This document shows, piece by piece, positions 34,701 through 46,828 of a DNA stretch of 64,000 nucleotides. The stretch is from Rhyacophila brunnea (lineage: Eukaryota > Arthropoda > Insecta > Trichoptera > Rhyacophilidae), in assembly GCA_022495005.1 (NCBI GenBank), contig JAGYXB010000512.1, positions 248,001 to 312,000 of the forward strand, read 5' to 3'. How positions within the stretch are numbered: the first letter of the stretch is position 1; each line of letters opens with the position of its first letter. The notes under the pieces are model-generated. The model ran no database searches and was not told the origin of the DNA. It worked only from the letters and a program-made list of their open reading frames with translations. A program made the position numbers and the translations under genes.

Positions 34701-36304
34701 TAAAAAAAAAAACTCTTTTTTCGTTGAAACTTAAATATATGTACAATTGAATCATTATTTACGTGTGCATATTTAGTAGTATTAATATATATTTTAAAGT
34801 ACCTAACGTCTATTTATTTTTGAATTGGCTGACGTCCAGTTGTCCCGGCGCCAAATCCTCCTAGATCCCTAAATCAAAAATATACTATTCCTGCGATTGA
34901 TAATTCTGTCTGTATTACATATTATAATGTAGACTTCAGCAGATTATTATTAATCACCTACTAAGTCCATATTATTCGTAGAATTGGGATTCAGAATAAT
35001 TGCCCAAAATAACAATCCAACAATTGACACGATACTAATGTGAATATTGCGTCGCAGAATACAGAAAATCTTCACAATCCTACTTTATATGCCTCATGAA
35101 TAAATGGAAAAACAACTATGTTCCACATATTGAGTAGGTTGAAGTACCGTCCGGCTTGTTTAGAGAAATCTGATGTTGCGTCCTTCCAACTGTCAATTCG
35201 CCTCACACAACCAAACCTCTGGGAATAAATTGGGTGTTGTATGTTTGCCCACCTGTCGTACGCCATCAACGATAAAACATGTTTCGAAGTTTACGCGCGT
35301 GTGATGAGGCGTAAACTAACAACCCTCGAAATAGTAGGTGTAATATCAAACTATTATCTATCGCTTATTAAAGCGCTGCCTAGAATAAACATACCTCCGG
35401 GAAACTGGTTTGTATTCTACGATCATTATTCAATAGGTAGGTATCTGAACCAAGCGTGTATCCATTATTGACATGTTTTCTTTCTCTAGTAAATAGGTAA
35501 CGTTTTTTAGTCATATTTACACGATTTAAGAATAAATTCCCCCGACGCCATCACAGAACAAATTGACGTATTCACAGCTCGACTGTCGCTCTCCGATTGG
35601 CAGCTAGTCCAAAATTTCGTCGTACCTATAGTTGAAAATTATTTGCCGTTTTACTGAGGTATGCTCTTAAAAAAATCTAGCAGTTGCCACTGACTTCTAT
35701 ATTTACCCGGCCTACAATTTATAACCTTGTTAAGCCTTGCATTTTACGTGTACATTCCCCATATACAGATACACTGCAATTTTATTCTAGTGATAAACAT
35801 CTGGTAAACTGCGTGTGGTCCAACAGTCATAATTATTAGGATCGTTAGTGTCCGTTTGTGTCGTCCGCGTTTTATCTTTTGATGATTGCACCAATTCATG
35901 AATACCACATGTCTTAAGATTTTTTGACAGTCAAATTATCCGAGACACGAACTTCAGTCATAAGGTCTCGAAGAAGAGAATGAAAAAGTAAAATTCGATT
36001 CGCTTATATAATTTGTATTTTTTCCGTTCCTGGTGGTCCGGACCCTCCTTGTGTGCGCCCCAGATCTGAAGTTATTTTTGTTCTTTATTTGGGGTTATTA
36101 ACGTATACCGTATATACACAGTACGAGATATAGACAATCAGAGACATCCAGAATCCAAAACACGGCGTGACATATAAAGGCGCATGGGTAAGGGTGAAAA
36201 TTCGTAACAATGGGATAAACCAACAATAAAAGGGTATGTGATGAACGAAAATTTTTAAAACCCATAAACATATAATATACTAGAAAAAGTCATTGAAAAA
36301 TTCG
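34701..36304. other. no recognised feature
   Basis: Short frames at 35072-35269 (minus) and 35241-35471 (plus) match no family I know. No TIR pair or SINE was recognised. Confidence 0.35.
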
Positions 36305-36375
36305 AATCGATTGAAATTCGAACTCATATCTTTCACTATCCAGGTATGTGCTCTAATCCATTAAGATATCGATCG
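36305..36375 (-). repeat. tRNA-like SINE head
   Basis: The complement has 'taatggattagagcac' (box A like), 'ggatagtgaaagatatgagt' and a box-B-like GAGTTCGAATTTC. Related to 24850-24915. Confidence 0.45.
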
Positions 36376-38029
36376 ATTCATGTTGTATTTTCAATAAAAA
36401 TAGTCTTGCATTTTTTATTTGATGTACTTATACATATATATTATTCAGTATTTTCAATACTTACCTATTGAATAAAAAAAATGTTCTAAATACCTTCAAA
36501 AGAAATGGGCAGGCATAAATGTAGTTCTATGAAGAGTTATTGGTGGATATAATGATGATGATTAGGTAACGAGATAAATCATAGAAACACTCAGGTTTGA
36601 TAAAACAAAACATATTATATATTTCATTTAGAGACGGTGATTAAACCCGAGACCGGTGATTTACATATTGGACCAGGATATTTCCAAAATACAATCAAGT
36701 AGATGCTATTAATCTGAAAAAACTTTAAGTCAAAACAATATTGTCCGTAAGAACTAAGAAGATTAACTATCCGGAGTTATTATAAATGAAGATATATTTT
36801 TTAACAAAAAACAGACATATTATTACCCTGTTTTTGGAAGTGGCACTCTATCTCTCGTGGTAAATTACAAATAAAATAAAGCAAGCGAGGTGAGATAAAA
36901 GATATTTTTATTACGAATAGTTGTTAGTTATTTTTCCTACACAGCAAACATTAAAAATGTGTTAATTTAATTAACGTGAACCTATGAAATATGAATTTAG
37001 AGATGTGAGTTTAGTTCACCCTTCCACTGTGATTATAAACCATTATAAGCATACGATTGGTATACCTAAGTAACTGCTTTGTCATTATTTAAAATTACGC
37101 GCGAAACAGATCCCAGGATAGGTATCGGCTGATTTACCAAGAAACCAAACCCTTAACTTCTACGAAACTAATGTTGAAGTGACAAAAGCGATCAGAGAAG
37201 AGAGTAATTCGATTTAGCGTGAAATACAATATTCTCTTCGCTGTTCAAAGTTATTAACGTTATAATTTTAATTCTTACTCAACGATACAATATATTTATT
37301 CTATTAAATAAGGTTAATATTTACGATGAATTTAAGCGAACTAAGTCGATGTTATTAAGTTATTCTAAGGCGACCTCAGCGTGAATTGCTAATGATGATC
37401 CTCGTGATTATTTTTTCTAAATATGAATCGTAATAAAAAAAAAATTGCGAAACTTTTTCAATAAAGGTAATTAATAATATACTTACTTACTTATATTAGG
37501 TATGCTTAATTTCAATCCATTTTACATCTTATAAAAATGTAAATATTTTCCATATTATGGTAGGTACTATAATTTACACTTGCATGTTACATTCTCTCAG
37601 AAACATTTGGATACACAAATACGCTTTGATATTTTACTGAGCTATAAAAATCTCAAAATTAAGGGGGATCCTATATGCCGATACAGAACCTTGCGGAAAA
37701 ATACGAAGCTTGCAATTTGAGAATTCTTTTTGATAATTTACAATTTTAACTGTATTAATTAATAAATATGTATCTGAAAACATTACAAATAATTACAATA
37801 ATTGTAAGTTTATTTTAATTAATATAATTATATTATATATATTAAACTTTCCAATATATTCTTTATAACTGCATTTAATGTTTAATTTAATTTGATTAAT
37901 AATTATGTTTTTGTGTCCCCCTGTTATTGGGACCATCACATGTTGGTTGACCTAAATAATATAAAAAAATGATAACATCCATACTAATATTAACTTTATC
38001 CTTCTGTATGCATAACTAAGGGTTTGCGA
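36376..38029. other. no recognised feature
   Basis: AT-rich. A scrap 'ggatataatgatgatgatta' near 36545 may be a LINE tail. A possible tRNA-like piece near 36630-36660 is too weak to call. Confidence 0.35.
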
Positions 38030-38785
38030 TTTGATAGAGTTCGTTAAAAGCCTCAAATGGAGATGGGCTGGATATATAGCTCGAATAAGAGACAATCGTT
38101 GAACAAATTTAGTCATCCAGTGGTATCCGAGAGGTACAAAACGTCCGCAATGTAGACTTGGAGGCCGCTGGATCGATGAAATGATAAAGTTCTGCGGAAG
38201 TACATGGCAATGTAACGCACAGGAATGAGAGAAGTGAAATCAGCTTGGAGAGGCCTTTATCTAGCTGGTTGAGCTTTTTAAGTGGACTGTAATGATTTTG
38301 TGGAAAGATGAGGAGGTCGGATCTAGGGGTGGGGGTGATATACGGGGGGACATACAACAAAATGCCAGACACTGACCTTTGTGATGATGTAGGATGGCTC
38401 CGTGGTCTGGTTTCAACTTTCGCTCGTGCGGTGTTGTTGTTTTGGGTCACCCGGTTCGTACACTCACGCACTTTGTGACACAGTTTTATGGATTATATGT
38501 GAGGGTGTATGAATGATGATGACTCTGAATGAGTCTGTATCTATTGAGTCAATCACTTAAGCGACGGAAAGCTATTAGTAGCTCGCTCACGCCCGTTGTC
38601 GAGATGCCACTGAATGTTCTTTGTAACACCGTCTCTCATCATCCGTAATTGCTTATTGATTGTCTGGTGACAATAACACTGGGGATTAGGAGGTGGGTGA
38701 GGAGATAAGGAGTGGAATGGGAACATAAATGGCTCAACCCGCAGCAGTGGATAGACTTAGGCTGATGATGATGATGATGCGTAAC
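38030..38785 (+). mobile_element. RTE-like LINE, C-terminus and 3' tail
   Basis: The plus strand reads FVKSLKWRWAGYIARIRDNR, a stop, then VIQWYPRGTKRPQCRLGGRW, IDEMIKFCGSTWQ and NAQE, the standard C-terminal block of RTE-clade endonuclease-reverse transcriptases ('KWRWAGHIARxxDNR...WxPRxGKRxxGRPxxRW'). The 3' region ends in 'cagcagtggatagacttagg' followed by (CTGATGATGATGATGATG). It has several stops. A 120-codon minus frame (38109-38471) is the antisense shadow. Confidence 0.8.
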
Positions 38786-39304
38786 TAACTCCTAGGATCG
38801 CCTTAAATGTGTATCGCAATATCATTACAAAACGGTCGTTTAGGTAGGTACCTATCGATGTTTATAGCGGCATCTGGCACGCCAGTGAAATATTAAACTG
38901 ACTTTTAATTCCGCGCGAAATTTTTCAAGTGTCGCCTCGAAATGGTTCCATCAGCGACTGAAAAGACAGTCCATTTGGAATTCACGATCCGATAACGAGC
39001 GTCCGTGACTCGAAAGTGGCATACTGTGGCAATTCTCGACGTGTTAACAGCCCGCCTCCCAGATTCCTTAATTTTATTATATCCAGTCGATATCGGACAT
39101 GGATAGGACATCCAGTACTGAATCAATCGCTAAAATTACCACTAACAGCTTAGATGTACGCAACCACCAAAATTTAAAACGTACACACTTGATAGTCTGG
39201 GTATTTGTTATTTGTGTATGACTTATTATAAACATTGAGACCCAACTAAAGTTCAAAAAAATCACCCCACTACCTAAAATGTAATAAATACCTAATACCA
39301 TTAT

Positions 39305-39595
39305 CATGGCCCCCACATCCTGAGGCGGGCCTCCCTACCTATCGCTAACTATAAAGGCAGTATGACACTCTACAGTAGCGTTTTCCAAATGTGTATTTTT
39401 ACTGATTTTTTGTATTACCAGTTGAATTATGGAGTTGTCTAGTATCGATACATTATTACTTTTACTATTAAAACAAATTCGTGATGTTTGTTTATCTCAC
39501 TTATCTGGTCGACTAGCCTCGTCGGGCCCCTCCTGAGCCTGGGACCCCAGGCTAGAGCCTTTTCAGACCCCCCCCCACCCCTTGTGGGGCCCATG
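39305..39595 (-). mobile_element. GC-ended MITE family G, copy 2
   Basis: Inverted copy of 3631-4006. The ends CATGGCCCCCACATCC and (complement) CATGGGCCCCACAAGG are near-identical for 12 bp. The shared interior includes 'gtatgacactctacagtagcg' and 'gggcccctcctgagcc'. Confidence 0.7.
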
Positions 39596-39774
39596 AGCTT
39601 GATATATTAAACCCTACATCTTAGTGAATTCTCAGCAATATGCATATTAGAAAAATTTAAAAAAAAAAATGGACTGAATGGAACCACATTACAATACTTT
39701 GCCGGCCAAATGCTCCTAATAAAACAAATATTCGACACAGTTTGGCTTTTATTTAAATTTAATTAATGTCTATA

Positions 39775-39925
39775 TACGTCTCACAATGGCCGAGCGGCTT
39801 GGGTCCCAGTTTCGAATCCTGAGTTTGGCATATACACATATTGTTTTTCAATTTATGTTTGAGTCAGAGTATGGACCTGATAGGTTGGACAAGTGGCTAA
39901 CATCCATTTCCCCGTGAAACAAATC
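39775..39925 (+). mobile_element. tRNA-derived SINE, family B
   Basis: The head has 'atggccgagcggctt' (box A like) and GTTTCGAATCCTG (box B like), then the family B body 'attgtttttcaatttatg', 'agtatggacctgatagg', 'aagtggctaacatcc'. Confidence 0.75.
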
Positions 39926-40184
39926 AAAAAAATATATTTATTTATTTAAAAACGACACATTGAGCACATAACAAATTATTAATTCTACCTATATAAAATA
40001 TACCATTGATATTTACAGAGCCTTTGTAAGTACATACATGATCTTTTTCGTTATTCTATAGTTCTATACTCATAGACATGTAAAAAAAGTTGAGGCACAG
40101 TAATAATTAACACTATGCGTTAATCAATATTTTAGAAATAAAGAGATTTGTTTAGTATAAAATTGTGTTCTGGTTCAAATAGAT

Positions 40185-40355
40185 TTTTTTTTTTTTTGAA
40201 TTATTAATAACCATGTCCTTGCTTTTTCGTATAAGGTGGTTGTTAGTAATTTTGAACAATCGCAAACACCCAGGCTTTGAAAAAAACACATAAATATTGT
40301 GTCCTGACCGGGAATCCAACCCAGAACTTCTTCGGATAGAAGGCAAAACTGTTAA
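40185..40355 (-). mobile_element. SINE family A, 5'-truncated
   Basis: Reverse copy: 'attattaataaccatgtccttg', 'caaacacccaggctttgaa', then a box-B-like 'gggaatccaaccc'. The box A end is lost near 40350. Confidence 0.7.
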
Positions 40356-40559
40356 AAAAAACTTTCTCCGGGAGCGGACGAGGTATACATTAAACTAAAT
40401 TGAGTCAATAAATATGACGATGGTGATGACGTATTTAAACTAGTTCCACAGAGAAATAACTAACAAAACATAGGTTTGAGTTTAAGACACCATACGAGTA
40501 AAAATATATTTGACTTCATAATTAAAAAAAACAAACAAATAAACATTAAACATAATTTT

Positions 40560-40775
40560 GAACACTTCTGAGATAATAATTATATTATAACCAATAGAAA
40601 AATGCAGAGAGACGCAGAAAAGAGAAATTATGCAGATGACTTTTTTCAAAAAGATTTTTTTTATTGGTTATAATATATTTTCTCAGAAGTGTTTTCAAAA
40701 TTATGTATGTTCAATAATTAGAATGTTACATTCTTAAATCTTGTCAATTATTCGTTAAATAAAAAAAAACTAATT
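40560..40775. repeat. two SINE-C tails head to head
   Basis: 'aacacttctgagata..ataaccaatagaaaa' (40560-40605) is the inverse of 'ttattggttataatatattt' plus 'ctcagaagtgtt' (40665-40695). The plus-strand piece continues to 40775 with the SINE-C tail. The two inverted tails are about 60 bp apart. Confidence 0.65.
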
Positions 40776-40819
40776 AAAAACTATTAGCAAGTACAAGTAA
40801 GTTACAAAAAAAATTTCGG

Positions 40820-41130
40820 AGAGATCCGTGACGTCGGTTAGTAATTAAAGTAATACCTACTTTGATTTAAAATACAAAAGCCGATCGTCAATAGTGGCTT
40901 AATTTGGAAAACGCTTCAGAGAGTATTAAAAGCCATTAGTTAAAATTTTCTCAATTAAGTATGACGCCTTCAGCATAGTGATCTATGTGCGTGGGCGCGA
41001 TACCCAAGGAAGCAAAATTTTTTTTTCTATTGGTTATAATATATTTTCTCAGAAATGTTTTCAAAAAGTATGTATGTTCAATAATAAGAATGTTAAATTC
41101 TTAAATCTTGTGAATTATTCGTTAAATAAA
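40820..41130 (+). mobile_element. tRNA-derived SINE, family C
   Basis: Collinear with 34346-34700: 'ggttagtaatt', 'cctactttgattta', 'aagccattag', a tRNA-like head that has lost box B, then 'tctattggttataatatatt' and the tail 'attcttaaatcttgtgaatt'. Confidence 0.65.
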
Positions 41131-42997
41131 AAAAACATTACTTTAATTCTATACAAAAACAATTTTTTTGTCAAAATATAAAACTCGATCGAACTTCACT
41201 GAATATTAGGATCTAAGTAAATAATAGTACATTTCTCTCATATTTTTTTTATAATTAAAAAGATGCTAAATTTTTGTTTTTCCTTATTGAACTGTATTAA
41301 TATATTAGCTATGCAACAATACATGTAAATCGTCATCTTACTATTAAGATCTCGTAAGTCCAATATTGTGGAAAAATGAAGTATTTTCGACAAAATTTGA
41401 ACAAAAAAACATTTTAGATCATATCAAAACCTCGGTTCTCTAGATTAGTATACTGTCCGATCCTGTACATTAGTATCTATCAACAAATTTTAAAAACTCG
41501 TAGGTCTCATGGTGTCAAGCATTAAATTAAAACCTCGTATTTCACAACCAGGATTAGCAGATTCATCGATTAGAGAGATGTTTAAAATATTGTTTTTATT
41601 ATGTTTTTTCCTTCCCTTCAAAATTCTTCTCAAACAGACTTACGAAGTTTTAATAGTAAGGTGACGAAATGTTATTAAAATTAATTAATAGCATTGGCTT
41701 ATTTATTGCATTAAAGAATTAATATGAACATTTTAATGAGTATTTACGAAGAAACTTACTATCAAATCTTTTTTTTATATTTATACAGTTTTAAAATCAC
41801 GCGGCGGCTTATCTAGGGGCTATTACTTTTCCATCGCCCTTCCACTATCGTCCCTCGTAATTGGATTGGTAACCCAACTCTTATACTAAATAGATTAGGA
41901 TATCCAAAAGCGGATCCGATATTCGCATCAAGGCAGTCAGGCCGTCGAACGAGAAAACGCCCCCCAAAACGAGATTGTAATGGTCGATCAATGAGGTCCT
42001 AAGATCAGGAACCATTGTTCGATAAGTCGTAATGTCACACGGTTACCATGCTTTTTATGGAAAATCTACCAGGGATCGTAATATAGGCTTGTAGTTAAAT
42101 GTGACTTCTCACTTCTGGTGAGGTTACTATACATCAAATTGATTATATCAAGATTGGATAATTTTATAATGTGTTTGGGAATTGATGGTGAGGTGAAGAT
42201 AAAGTTGTGATCAAATTGAAATGCATCTCGCGTACTGTCATGCTGTCACGGCGACAAATTTAGTCTATAGTTTCGTCAGTTTGCAGAATATTTTGAACGA
42301 ACACAATCTCTGTATTCAATGATGGAGTAACCTAGTAACGAGTCTTTGTAAATTCAATAATATTTTTAACGAAACCTAACCCGCAGACCATAGATAATAG
42401 ACAACATTCTTATAGATAATACATAGTGCCAACAGCTAAAAACAAAAGACGCCTGATTTTGACATGATTCAAAAATGTGTAGGCATGTGAAAGTGATAAA
42501 AAACTTTCAAAACGTAATGCAGGTGTCGATGCAGTGCAGTACAACGTGAGGTGACCTCATTGGTGTTCTGGTGATTTCGGCAAATTTTGCTAAATGAAAA
42601 TGTTCGTTTCAAGGTTTATAATGTGCTACGGGATGGGAGCATAAGTCTGATAACATTTTAAACACCAAGAAAAACGACATTACACTTTTTTTTCCCGTAG
42701 CGGCAGTTTACTGTGACGTCACGTTATAGTCCGCGATATGCACCATAATATATTTCGCGCTTTAAGGTCGTTGTTGTGTGGATGTTTGATGGAGAGTTTA
42801 ATGATCGATACAATAATACTTTAATAAATATGACAGTGTGAGATTATAATTACTTGTAATGATGTACTGGTAAGATTTATGTGATCAAGAGATTGATTGT
42901 ATTAATGAACTGAGAGACTTGATTCGAGTGGAATGACGGTTGACTATGTCGAGTAAAGAACTCGTGACGATAATAGTGCGTTTCGTGACGGATTCTA
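41131..42997. other. no recognised gene; CRE site
   Basis: A locally GC-richer patch at about 41800-42080 has no recognisable frame. A perfect TGACGTCA palindrome is at 42714-42721, next to 'cccgtagcggcagtttactg'. Without a nearby gene its role is unknown. Confidence 0.3.
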
Positions 42998-43092
42998 TGA
43001 GTATAGTGAAGATTCATTTAATATCCTTCAGCTTCAGCTTGGACAGGCCTACATCCAGCAGTGGATAAATTCAGGCTGATGATGATGAAAAA
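42998..43092 (+). mobile_element. RTE-like LINE 3' tail, truncated
   Basis: 'ttggacaggcctacatccagcagtggataaattcaggctgatgatgatga' matches the terminal segment of the LINE at 38030-38785. Confidence 0.7.
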
Positions 43093-43284
43093 TGAGTAAC
43101 TAGACGTTATTTTAAGTCAAAACAAAAGAATCCCAGTTGCCTTAACGATATTTGATACAAATTACTATCTAGCTAAATCAAATTGAAATATTACTGTCTA
43201 CAAATTAATAATGTATCTCAAATAAACTGCAGATTAAGAAAAGCTTAAAATACATACAAATTACCGCTGAGTAAAATGCTGGAC

Positions 43285-43985
43285 GATTCTGTCTGGGTGA
43301 AGGCTGTTTCCCCATGTCAGGCTCACCAGGCACCAATGGCATTAATATGGACGAAGCATCTGGGAAAAAAATGACACTCACGTTTTTGTCGGGTCTGCCG
43401 AATGGCATAATCTGTTCTAACCCCATTACAATAAAGGTGATATTGCTATAAATTCTCGATGCTTTTTGTCGGGTCTGCCGAATGGTGCGGTTCGAATGGG
43501 TTTGCTCAAATGAACATTGACACTAGAAACACTGTTCTAACGCCATTACAATAAAGGTCATATTGCTATAAATTCCGGATGCGTGATATCGCATAATGGA
43601 AATTGCGTCACGTCTACCTATACATGTGCGAGTGTCGCTATGCGCGAATTTACTTGCTAGCTACTGTATTGAGTGCGCTGTCTATTAATAATGTCATTGC
43701 CAGGCACCAATAGCGAGGGGCTGGTTAATGCACTCCCTAGAGATGTAGACATTTTTAGCGAAGTATTATGTATTTTGTTTTTAAAATTTCTTGAATTATT
43801 GTTGTATTTTTTATTTATTTTTTTCGCTATGAAATTATGTTTGCTTGTCTTGCTTGTTTTGCTTGATTGTTTTTTTTTACTTAGTTAATTTACCTGTAAT
43901 TTTTATTCTAAATTCCACTATGTAAATGTCTTGAATTAATAATTTGTTTTGTATTCAATGTGTCTTTTTTAAATAAATAAATATG
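43285..43985 (+). mobile_element. jockey-type LINE 3' end split by a hAT MITE
   Basis: The pieces 43285-43333 and 43700-43985 are collinear with 11465-11815: 'gggtgaaggctgtttcccca', 'tcaggctcaccaggcac', then 'ttaatgcactccctagagat' and the 3' UTR ending in AAAT repeats. The last coding residues ALPRDVDIF are readable at about 43723. It is 5'-truncated near 43262-43285. Confidence 0.8.
43334..43699. mobile_element. hAT MITE, long copy
   Basis: A 366-bp element. Its left end CAATGGCATTAATATGGAC and right end (complement CAATGACATTATTAATAGAC) resemble those of 53870-54114. The 8-bp target duplication CCAGGCAC is exact (43326-43333 and 43700-43707), and the related LINE at 11193-11815 shows the empty site. 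It contains an internal tandem duplication of a unit starting 'ttttgtcgggtctgccgaatg'. It has no coding capacity, so it must have been moved in trans. Confidence 0.92.
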
Positions 43986-44094
43986 ATATTTGATAGCTAT
44001 TATGTACAATAATTTACGTAGAATTTACCGGGCGTCATGGAAACAATGACCAAATATATTTTTTTTTTTTTTATTGCGTTTTAATCGAACAGAG

Positions 44095-44530
44095 TTTTTG
44101 AAGTTATACTTCTTTTGGCGCGTTTGGGAAATCAGATCAGAGTGTATTTTTGGCGTGTGACATGTAACACATAATTTATTTTTTCACACGAAAAAAACGC
44201 ACTCGATTGGATTCCAACTACCGATTGTTCGATTATCACCCGAACACACTACCTTTACGCCACAGTATTATACTGCAATCGTGACGATTATACAGTATAA
44301 TATTATAGTTTAGAATTGTTCCGTTGCCTCGGCAGCAAATTTATTATTGTCGACTATTTGCAATTCCTTACGTAAACAAACGATTAAACGTCAGAGTGGT
44401 ACTTTAAAAATAAAAACAACGGCGTTCCAATAAGCGGTTATTTTTCTTGAGTTAATCAAAGAATCTAGTTTATCACAAGTTTTGTTTTTGTTTTGTTATT
44501 GTTTAGTATAACTTCTAACGCGCGTACACA
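44095..44530. repeat. tRNA-bearing TIR repeat, copy 1
   Basis: The ends carry 'gaagttatacttctttt' and 'agtataacttctaacgcgcg'. The body is shared with 45145-45680 ('ggcgtgtgacatgtaacac', 'gtgacgattatacagtataa', 'ttccgttgcct'). The middle, on the minus strand, is tRNA-like (about 44205-44265, box B 'gttggaatcca'). Confidence 0.7.
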
Positions 44531-45144
44531 CACAGATATTTTTTTAATAGTTCAATGAGATCATACGAAATACGCCCGATAACTATTGAGACGTGACTGG
44601 TGATGAAGGAGAAAGCATGCCTTTTCTTAGAGGGAGAAAACGTAAAGAATTTCATTTTTATATACCTACGTCATAATATTTTATCCGGAAAAACTACTAT
44701 TGACCGAGAAGCAGCGACCAATTATTATTGCAAGGAAAATCTCTACTATTGGTAATTTTCACAACCGAAAACACACACACAGGGCAATAAAACTTCTTTA
44801 ACAAGCCTCTATATTTTTCTCTTATATTTCACAAACTTAATCACCCGCAGGCTTTTTTCGTTATTACATAAGAGACCCGAGAGATTGGATTTCAAGCGGT
44901 TTCGATATTGTGTTGTTTCAGCCAGCGGTGTCATTCAACTGGGGTCGCGCGAACCGGTTGTTAATGCCTAGTCCAGACCAAGATTCATTTCTCCACAACC
45001 AAATAAATACTGTAGAAAACCATTTACAAACATTTGAAATATTTGAAATAGATGACCATTTTTTGTATTCCGTTGCAGTGTATGTGCTAATTTACTGATA
45101 AACAATTTAGTGTGGACATATTTAGGAAGATTTTTAAGGAAGAT
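44531..45144. other. spacer; hAT-like motif
   Basis: At about 44920-44955 'cagcggtgtcattcaactgg' and 'ggtcgcgcgaacc' recall hAT termini, without a partner. Nothing else recognised. Confidence 0.25.
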
Positions 45145-45680
45145 TTTTGTAGGAAGTTATACTTCTTTAGGCGCGCTTGGAAAATCAGATCAGAATGTAT
45201 TTTTGGCGTGTGACATGTAACACATAATTTATTTTTTCACAGAAAAAAACGCACTCGATTGGATTCGAACCACCAATTATTCGGTTATCGGCCCGAACGC
45301 ACTACCTTTACGTCACACTATGATACTGCAATCGTGACGATTATACAGTATAATATTATAGTTTAGAATTTGTTCCGTTGCCTAGGCAGCGATTTTATTA
45401 TGGTCGACCATTTGCAATTCGTTACTTAAACAAACTATTAAACGTCAGAATAACATTTGGTACTTTAAAAATAAAAACAACGAGAAACCATTATATAATT
45501 TAGTAATATAAGTTAAAGTATATAAAAATAAACCAACGGCGCTTCAACAAGCGGCCCGCTTTCTTACGTGTGTAACTTAAGAAGATAATTAAGAGCTAGT
45601 TGAATAATCTAGGTTATCACAAGTTTTTTTATATGTTTTGTTGCGTCAAAGAAGTATAACTTCTAACGCGCGTACATGAG
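45145..45680. repeat. tRNA-bearing TIR repeat, copy 2
   Basis: Direct-orientation copy of 44095-44530, with an extra AT-rich block (about 45480-45540). Ends 'gaagttatacttctttagg' and 'caaagaagtataacttctaa'. The tRNA-like part (45250-45310, minus strand) has box B GGTTCGAATCC intact, better than copy 1. Confidence 0.7.
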
Positions 45681-46139
45681 TACATACACCGATTTTTTTT
45701 ATTAAAGCGCATAAATTACAACTATGTGGACTATTCAAACTACATTTAATTTGATAGCGATATTTGCACGAATGGACGAATATTTCTGTAGGTTGCGGAA
45801 AAAAATACAAACCATTATATAATTCGTACCTACATAAGTAGACATTATAATATGTATCTTGATTTATTATATTGTGTCAACTGTCAATTCATTGTGGAAA
45901 TGCATTGTATTATTAATTTTAATAAAAAATGTATCGTACTGTTTCCACTTTTATTAAATAACTGAACCGGTTTCATCCGCCTCAGGAGGACATTTTCAAC
46001 TAAGATAATATAAAATAAAACAGACGATAATAATAAACAAATTCATTCATTCAAAAAACATTTACAAAATACATTAAGTAGCCTATCAAACAATATTATG
46101 GCATTCACTCGGTAATGCGAGAGAGGGCATTTTACCAAC

Positions 46140-46490
46140 CTTCTAAGGTCTCGATTTTTAAGCTATCGTTTCAAGCCGAATCTTAGGGGTACATTAATAC
46201 GACCGCGTTACAAACACTCGAATTTGTAAGCGGACACGGTACCCTCGGTGATTGAGGTAATCACAAAGAGATATTTCACGTGGCTGGGACATGTGTTCCT
46301 AAAGGGTTCCATCCCCATGGACGGCCCTCCTTCACCCTGCAGCGGTGCTTCAAAAGTGATCTACGCGCTGTGAGCCTGGCATAGCGCGAGAGTTGGCAAT
46401 GGACCTAAGGAAGTAGCGTGAGTTTGTGCTTGCTCTATGCTCCAATACTGGAGCGTGACAGCGTGAAAGAACAAAAAGAATAATCTACTA
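46140..46490 (+). mobile_element. RTE/CR1-like LINE C-terminus, degenerate
   Basis: The plus strand reads ITKRYFTWLGHVFLKGSIP, then (other frame) RCFKSDLRAVSLA, a stop and RESWQW. This matches the conserved 'RRLRWLGHVxRMxxxRIP...KDxCKRDLKA' and 'xxWExLA' order of LINE C-termini. Several stops and frame changes. Confidence 0.55.
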
Positions 46491-46828
46491 AAAAACAGTG
46501 CGTGCGGCGGTAGTTTGTGTATATCATTCGCCTTGATCAGTTGTCCGCAAACTCATTAGTCAAGAGAGGCAAATATCAACGTACAACGATTAAGATTTCT
46601 TTTGAGAGCCAATTTTTTTAAACTTAAACTATGTTATGTAGGTAACCTGCTTATTAACTTAATAAACTTTAATTGAAATATTAAAATATCTTAATTACAC
46701 TATAGGTACACTGAATAAAACTTGATATCATACTAAATGATGATCTTATTTATTGATAAAAATTGGTATCCATAAAATTAAATCATGACAAACACTTAAT
46801 ATCCATCTCCTTGAAAAGTTTGGGTAAG

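Noticed and set aside
38109..38471. 120-codon minus-strand frame
   Set aside because: Antisense of the RTE C-terminus and 3' region, which translates convincingly on the plus strand.
42714..42721. CRE palindrome as a promoter call
   Set aside because: A single 8-mer without a nearby gene or transcript signal is not enough.
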